A stretch of DNA of 36,963 nucleotides from contig CAIWDB010000004.1 of the NCBI GenBank assembly GCA_903911305.1, positions 1-36,963 on the forward strand, given 5' to 3'. Below are positions 33,893 to 36,963 of the stretch, one piece after another; position 1 is the stretch's first letter, and the number at the start of each line of letters is the position of its first letter. The notes below the pieces were generated by a model, which worked only from the letters and a program-made list of their open reading frames with translations, searched no databases and was not told the origin of the DNA. Position numbers and translations under genes: made by a program. The stretch is from an uncultured Methylococcaceae bacterium. GTDB lineage: Bacteria > Pseudomonadota > Gammaproteobacteria > Methylococcales > Methylococcaceae.

Positions 33893-33963
33893 TAGACTTT
33901 ATCGGAAACCTTCAACTTATGCAGCACAGTGCGACAACCAGCTTAGGTTTCCGATAAAGTCTA
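33893..33963. repeat. Perfect 18-bp inverted repeat with 35-base spacer
   Basis: Arms 33893-33910 and 33946-33963 are exact reverse complements (the left arm begins TAGACTTTATCGGAAACC). The repeat lies between the HigA-like antitoxin gene and the KGxE-repeat gene, just upstream of the latter's ribosome-binding sequence. It may be a small non-autonomous mobile-element remnant or a transcript hairpin. No T-run follows it on the minus strand. Confidence 0.75.
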
Positions 33964-33974
33964 ATAAAAAACAA

Positions 33975-34259
33975 TCAAGCCGCGTGGGCATGCAGACGAA
34001 ATCCCAAGGCATTGATGACTTTCATCACAGTGGCAAATTCAGGCTTGCCTTCGGCTGAAAGTGCCGAACAAAGACTATCCCTAGTCATACCTGTTTCATC
34101 GATCATTTGATTGATGTCTTTAGCCCTAGCGATAATACCCAAAGCATGGGTGACTAAAGCCGGGTCGCCTTCTTCTAGCACTGCATCCAAATATGCAGCT
34201 ATATCCTCATTGGTTTTTAAGTATTCGGCAGAATCCCACCGTGTTGTTTGCAAAGTCAT
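33975..34259 (-). CDS. HigA-like addiction module antidote protein (orphan)
   Basis: This 94-residue protein matches the TIGR02684-type antidote family. It has WDSAEYLKTNEDIAAYLDAVLEEGDPALVTHALG, then ARAKDINQMIDETGMTRDSLCSALSAEGKPEFATV, a helix-turn-helix region, and a short VINALGFRLHAHAA end. Partners are usually HigB/RelE-type toxins encoded just upstream; here the upstream gene is the DUF4435 protein and no toxin gene is seen. A perfect AGGAGGG ribosome-binding sequence precedes the ATG at good spacing, so it is probably expressed. It may be an orphan or act as a repressor. Confidence 0.85.
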   Translation of the reverse strand: MTLQTTRWDSAEYLKTNEDIAAYLDAVLEEGDPALVTHALGIIARAKDINQMIDETGMTRDSLCSALSAEGKPEFATVMKVINALGFRLHAHAA

Positions 34260-34305
34260 GATACCCTCCTAAAGTTGCCGCGCAGAATTTATATTTGCAG
34301 ATCAT

Positions 34306-35160
34306 TCAAAACAGAGAATATCCAGTTTGTCTTTCCCACTGTTTAAGGGATGTATATAGTTTTGTAGCTTCAAAATCCTGTTTTCTAAATGCTATGCGTA
34401 AGGATTTCCCAATATCCCCATCATTTATACCTTTTTCACCTAGGGTTTTCTTTGTTATATGCAGTGCAAGCACCTTTTCAACATCATGTCCGTTATACAA
34501 GTTATAATAATCTAATATTTCAACTAATTTGGCATCAATCTCTTGCAATTGAACTGCCCGCTTTTTAATCGGGGAACGATTTTCAATTTCCTGAATACAG
34601 CCCTGCTTATCAGGGATTAGTGTAATTGGATCAATAAAAGCGGTCACACTAAGCCCCTTAAAGTTTAACTCCAGTGATTCTAAATTATTGAGCCAACGTA
34701 TTACTCCCAAAAAGGCAATAGAGTTTAATATTTCTTGGCGTAATACATCAAAATCTGTACGTCTAGATACTAGGTATTCAGCCACCACGGACTGAAAAGC
34801 CGCATCGCAAGAAAGTATCATCATTTCTGCATCATGGACATCTGTTAAAAATAAGAAATCTATCGTTTCCTGCTGTTGATCTAAATGTAGAAAATCAGCA
34901 TCACGAATGCCAATAACCCGATTAGTCTCTAAACGAAGAGTAGACACTGCATAGCGTAAAGGTAGGAGACCTCCACCATTATCACAGTTACCCCCATAAA
35001 CTTTTTCTACTCTTGTATTGCTGCCAACAATTAGCTTTGCATAGAGTTTTTGATCGGTTTCGCCCTCAACTAATACCCATAAATACTTTTTCCCGGCGGG
35101 GTGGCGAAGCTCAAGGCGTATTTCAGTAATTTTGTCATTTTCATCTAAATATTGCCGCAT
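34306..35160 (-). CDS. ariB: DUF4435/TOPRIM effector, AriB-like (PARIS)
   Basis: This 284-residue protein has a TOPRIM-like nuclease core: Glu32 in WVLVEGETDQKLY, then Asp87 and Asp89 in VIGIRDADF, and HDAEMMILS. It ends with a helical C-terminal domain. The DUF4435 family contains AriB, the tRNA-cleaving effector of the PARIS anti-phage system, released from the AriA ATPase when a phage anti-restriction protein is sensed. I chose the ATG at 35160, which overlaps the end of the ATPase gene by 16 bases; the frame is open to 35196. Gene order ATPase then DUF4435 fits PARIS. Assignment rests on family and context, not on a search. Confidence 0.78.
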   Translation of the reverse strand: MRQYLDENDKITEIRLELRHPAGKKYLWVLVEGETDQKLYAKLIVGSNTRVEKVYGGNCDNGGGLLPLRYAVSTLRLETNRVIGIRDADFLHLDQQQETIDFLFLTDVHDAEMMILSCDAAFQSVVAEYLVSRRTDFDVLRQEILNSIAFLGVIRWLNNLESLELNFKGLSVTAFIDPITLIPDKQGCIQEIENRSPIKKRAVQLQEIDAKLVEILDYYNLYNGHDVEKVLALHITKKTLGEKGINDGDIGKSLRIAFRKQDFEATKLYTSLKQWERQTGYSLF

Positions 35161-36434
35161 TGAGAATTTTCCTCCAAATCCACAGTCAAATCCCAATGTT
35201 CATTAATAATTTGCGGCGAATGAGTAGCAATGATCACATTAATTTTTTGTAGTTCAACAATCTTAAAAAGATCATTAAGAAACTGCTTTTGCCAAGCGAC
35301 ATGCAGGGAAATCTCAGGCTCGTCAATTAGTACAAGTGTCCTAGGTTCAACCTTAAATAGCAATTCATATAGCAACACCACCTCTTGTTGCTCACCCGAA
35401 GATAAATCGCCCAAAGACAAAGGTTTCCCATTCTCTGTACTAAACTTAAAACCATCATCTTTAGAAATATCTATTCGCTTGAAGGTAAAACGACTTTCAT
35501 TTAGGATGTCAGTAAAAGTTTTTAGTTTATCGAGAAATCCTGAAAATACTGCCAATTTTTTTTGTATATCATCAATATAAACATAAAGTGCCTTGGCATT
35601 TTCTTTTTTGTAGGTAGGGTGATCATCTTCTTTTATGTTAGACAACCCATACCTTACTAATGCATTTTGTATTTCCTTCACCTTATCGAAGCGCTGATTG
35701 AACTGGTTCTCAGAAATCTCTTTCTTTTGATCAAATAATCGACGCGGAAAACTACTGTCAAGCTGTTGAGTAATTTGTGATGACTTTGCTAAGGTTTCTT
35801 TAATAGTATCACGAAGTTCTTTTGCATATTCTTCTATAGTTTTTCTAAAAATATCGGGAGATTCTTCATCCATATAAATGCGCCCTGAAATTTGTCTGCG
35901 CCTAGCGGTCTGAACAGGGCGAAGTAATCTCTGTTCACGTATAAAATACACAATAGGTATCCCTTGTATATTAGGCAACTTTAAGGATAAACTATAATCG
36001 GAAAACTCTGGTAAATTTGGCAATATATTCTGTAGCAGGGTTTCAGTATCATAAATATTGTCTGTTCGATGATCTACCCAGTGATCCTCATCCATCTGAC
36101 GAATAAACGGATAATTAAGCAAAACCTTAAGAAGGTTTCCTTTATCTAACACAATCTCTTTAAGTTGCTTACCAAATACCTCAATAGAAATTTTGTTATC
36201 GCTTTTCTTTCTCAAAGTAACCGATTCTTGCCCGGTAAACACTAAAATGATTTTTTTAAACAGTAATCGAATAAAAAAAGAGCCATTTCTTGATGCAAGC
36301 GCATCCAAAATCTTTAAGACTGTTGTTTTGCCATAACCATTTGGCCCGGTTAGAATAGTGATGCCTTCCTCTTTGAGTTCGATAGTGTAATCAAACAAAT
36401 CAAAGAGTTTTTCAATCTTGATAAGCTTTAACAT
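35145..36434 (-). CDS. ariA: AAA (ABC/OLD-like) ATPase, AriA-like (PARIS)
   Basis: This 429-residue protein is an ABC/SMC-class ATPase. It has Walker A GPNGYGKTTVLK (residues 30-41), a long helical middle region, the signature LSSGEQQEVVLL, Walker B LVLIDEPEISLH with the catalytic Glu, and the switch histidine in ATHSPQIINEH. Size, domain order and partnership with a DUF4435 gene match AriA of the PARIS defence system, which forms a scaffold holding AriB inactive. No strong ribosome-binding sequence is seen. The DNA is AT-rich compared with the core genes, which suggests recent transfer. Confidence 0.8.
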   Translation of the reverse strand: MLKLIKIEKLFDLFDYTIELKEEGITILTGPNGYGKTTVLKILDALASRNGSFFIRLLFKKIILVFTGQESVTLRKKSDNKISIEVFGKQLKEIVLDKGNLLKVLLNYPFIRQMDEDHWVDHRTDNIYDTETLLQNILPNLPEFSDYSLSLKLPNIQGIPIVYFIREQRLLRPVQTARRRQISGRIYMDEESPDIFRKTIEEYAKELRDTIKETLAKSSQITQQLDSSFPRRLFDQKKEISENQFNQRFDKVKEIQNALVRYGLSNIKEDDHPTYKKENAKALYVYIDDIQKKLAVFSGFLDKLKTFTDILNESRFTFKRIDISKDDGFKFSTENGKPLSLGDLSSGEQQEVVLLYELLFKVEPRTLVLIDEPEISLHVAWQKQFLNDLFKIVELQKINVIIATHSPQIINEHWDLTVDLEENSQCGNI

Positions 36435-36471
36435 GATATTCTGTCTTCATTAGGTGGTTATATAATTGGCA

Positions 36472-36963
<492 letters not shown>

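Overview
The window reads as chromosomal DNA of a gammaproteobacterium. Evidence for this is a ubiE-ubiJ-ubiB ubiquinone set, a Pseudomonas-style minor-pilin operon (fimT-pilV-pilW-pilX-pilY1-pilE), a c-type-haem fatty acid cis/trans isomerase and an AmmeMemoRadiSam A/B pair. A Methylococcales-type methanotroph would fit the gene set, but no methane-oxidation or taxonomic marker gene lies in the window, so that is only a guess. No rRNA, tRNA, CRISPR array, transposase gene or complete prophage was seen.

Layout. (1) 1-5235, minus strand: a visibly GC-rich Mrp-type Na+/H+ antiporter operon (E-F-G-B-C-D and the first codons of another subunit, mostly joined by ATGA stop/start overlaps), preceded by a GltS-type Na+/glutamate symporter. 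(2) 5737-8131, plus: a transglutaminase-like protease followed by a glutaminase-STAS fusion. With GltS these suggest a glutamine/glutamate and sodium homeostasis neighbourhood. (3) 8294-19721: a membrane-lipid and envelope block. It holds a DUF1269 protein, an aldehyde dehydrogenase, Cti, a patatin-like lipoprotein, a ceramidase-family membrane protein, a DUF4136 lipoprotein, an exported beta-carbonic anhydrase, a membrane-anchored alpha/beta hydrolase and a delta-9-type fatty acid desaturase. (4) 19975-21981: AmmeMemoRadiSam A and B, a palindromic MITE/REP-like element with flanking direct repeats, and a group I truncated haemoglobin. (5) 22137-27959, plus: the type IV pilus minor-pilin operon, whose PilY1 has a shortened N-terminal half. 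(6) 28026-33512, minus: a DUF2914 protein and ubiB, ubiJ and ubiE. The ubi genes are split by an AT-richer insertion holding a retropepsin-like protease, a small antitoxin-like gene and a frameshifted restriction-endonuclease-like gene. (7) 33575-36963, minus, AT-rich accessory DNA: a KGxE-repeat Rpn-type tail protein, an orphan HigA-like antitoxin, a two-gene system (AAA ATPase plus DUF4435/TOPRIM) matching the PARIS anti-phage architecture (AriA/AriB), a HicB-like gene broken by an in-frame TGA, and a second retropepsin-like protease running off the end.

The accessory right third is the most interesting part. It combines an apparently intact PARIS-like system with decaying defence and toxin-antitoxin pieces. 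It also holds two separate modules in which a clan AA aspartic protease sits next to a small antitoxin-like gene, an arrangement I cannot assign to a described system. All family assignments come from reading motifs by eye; no database search was run.
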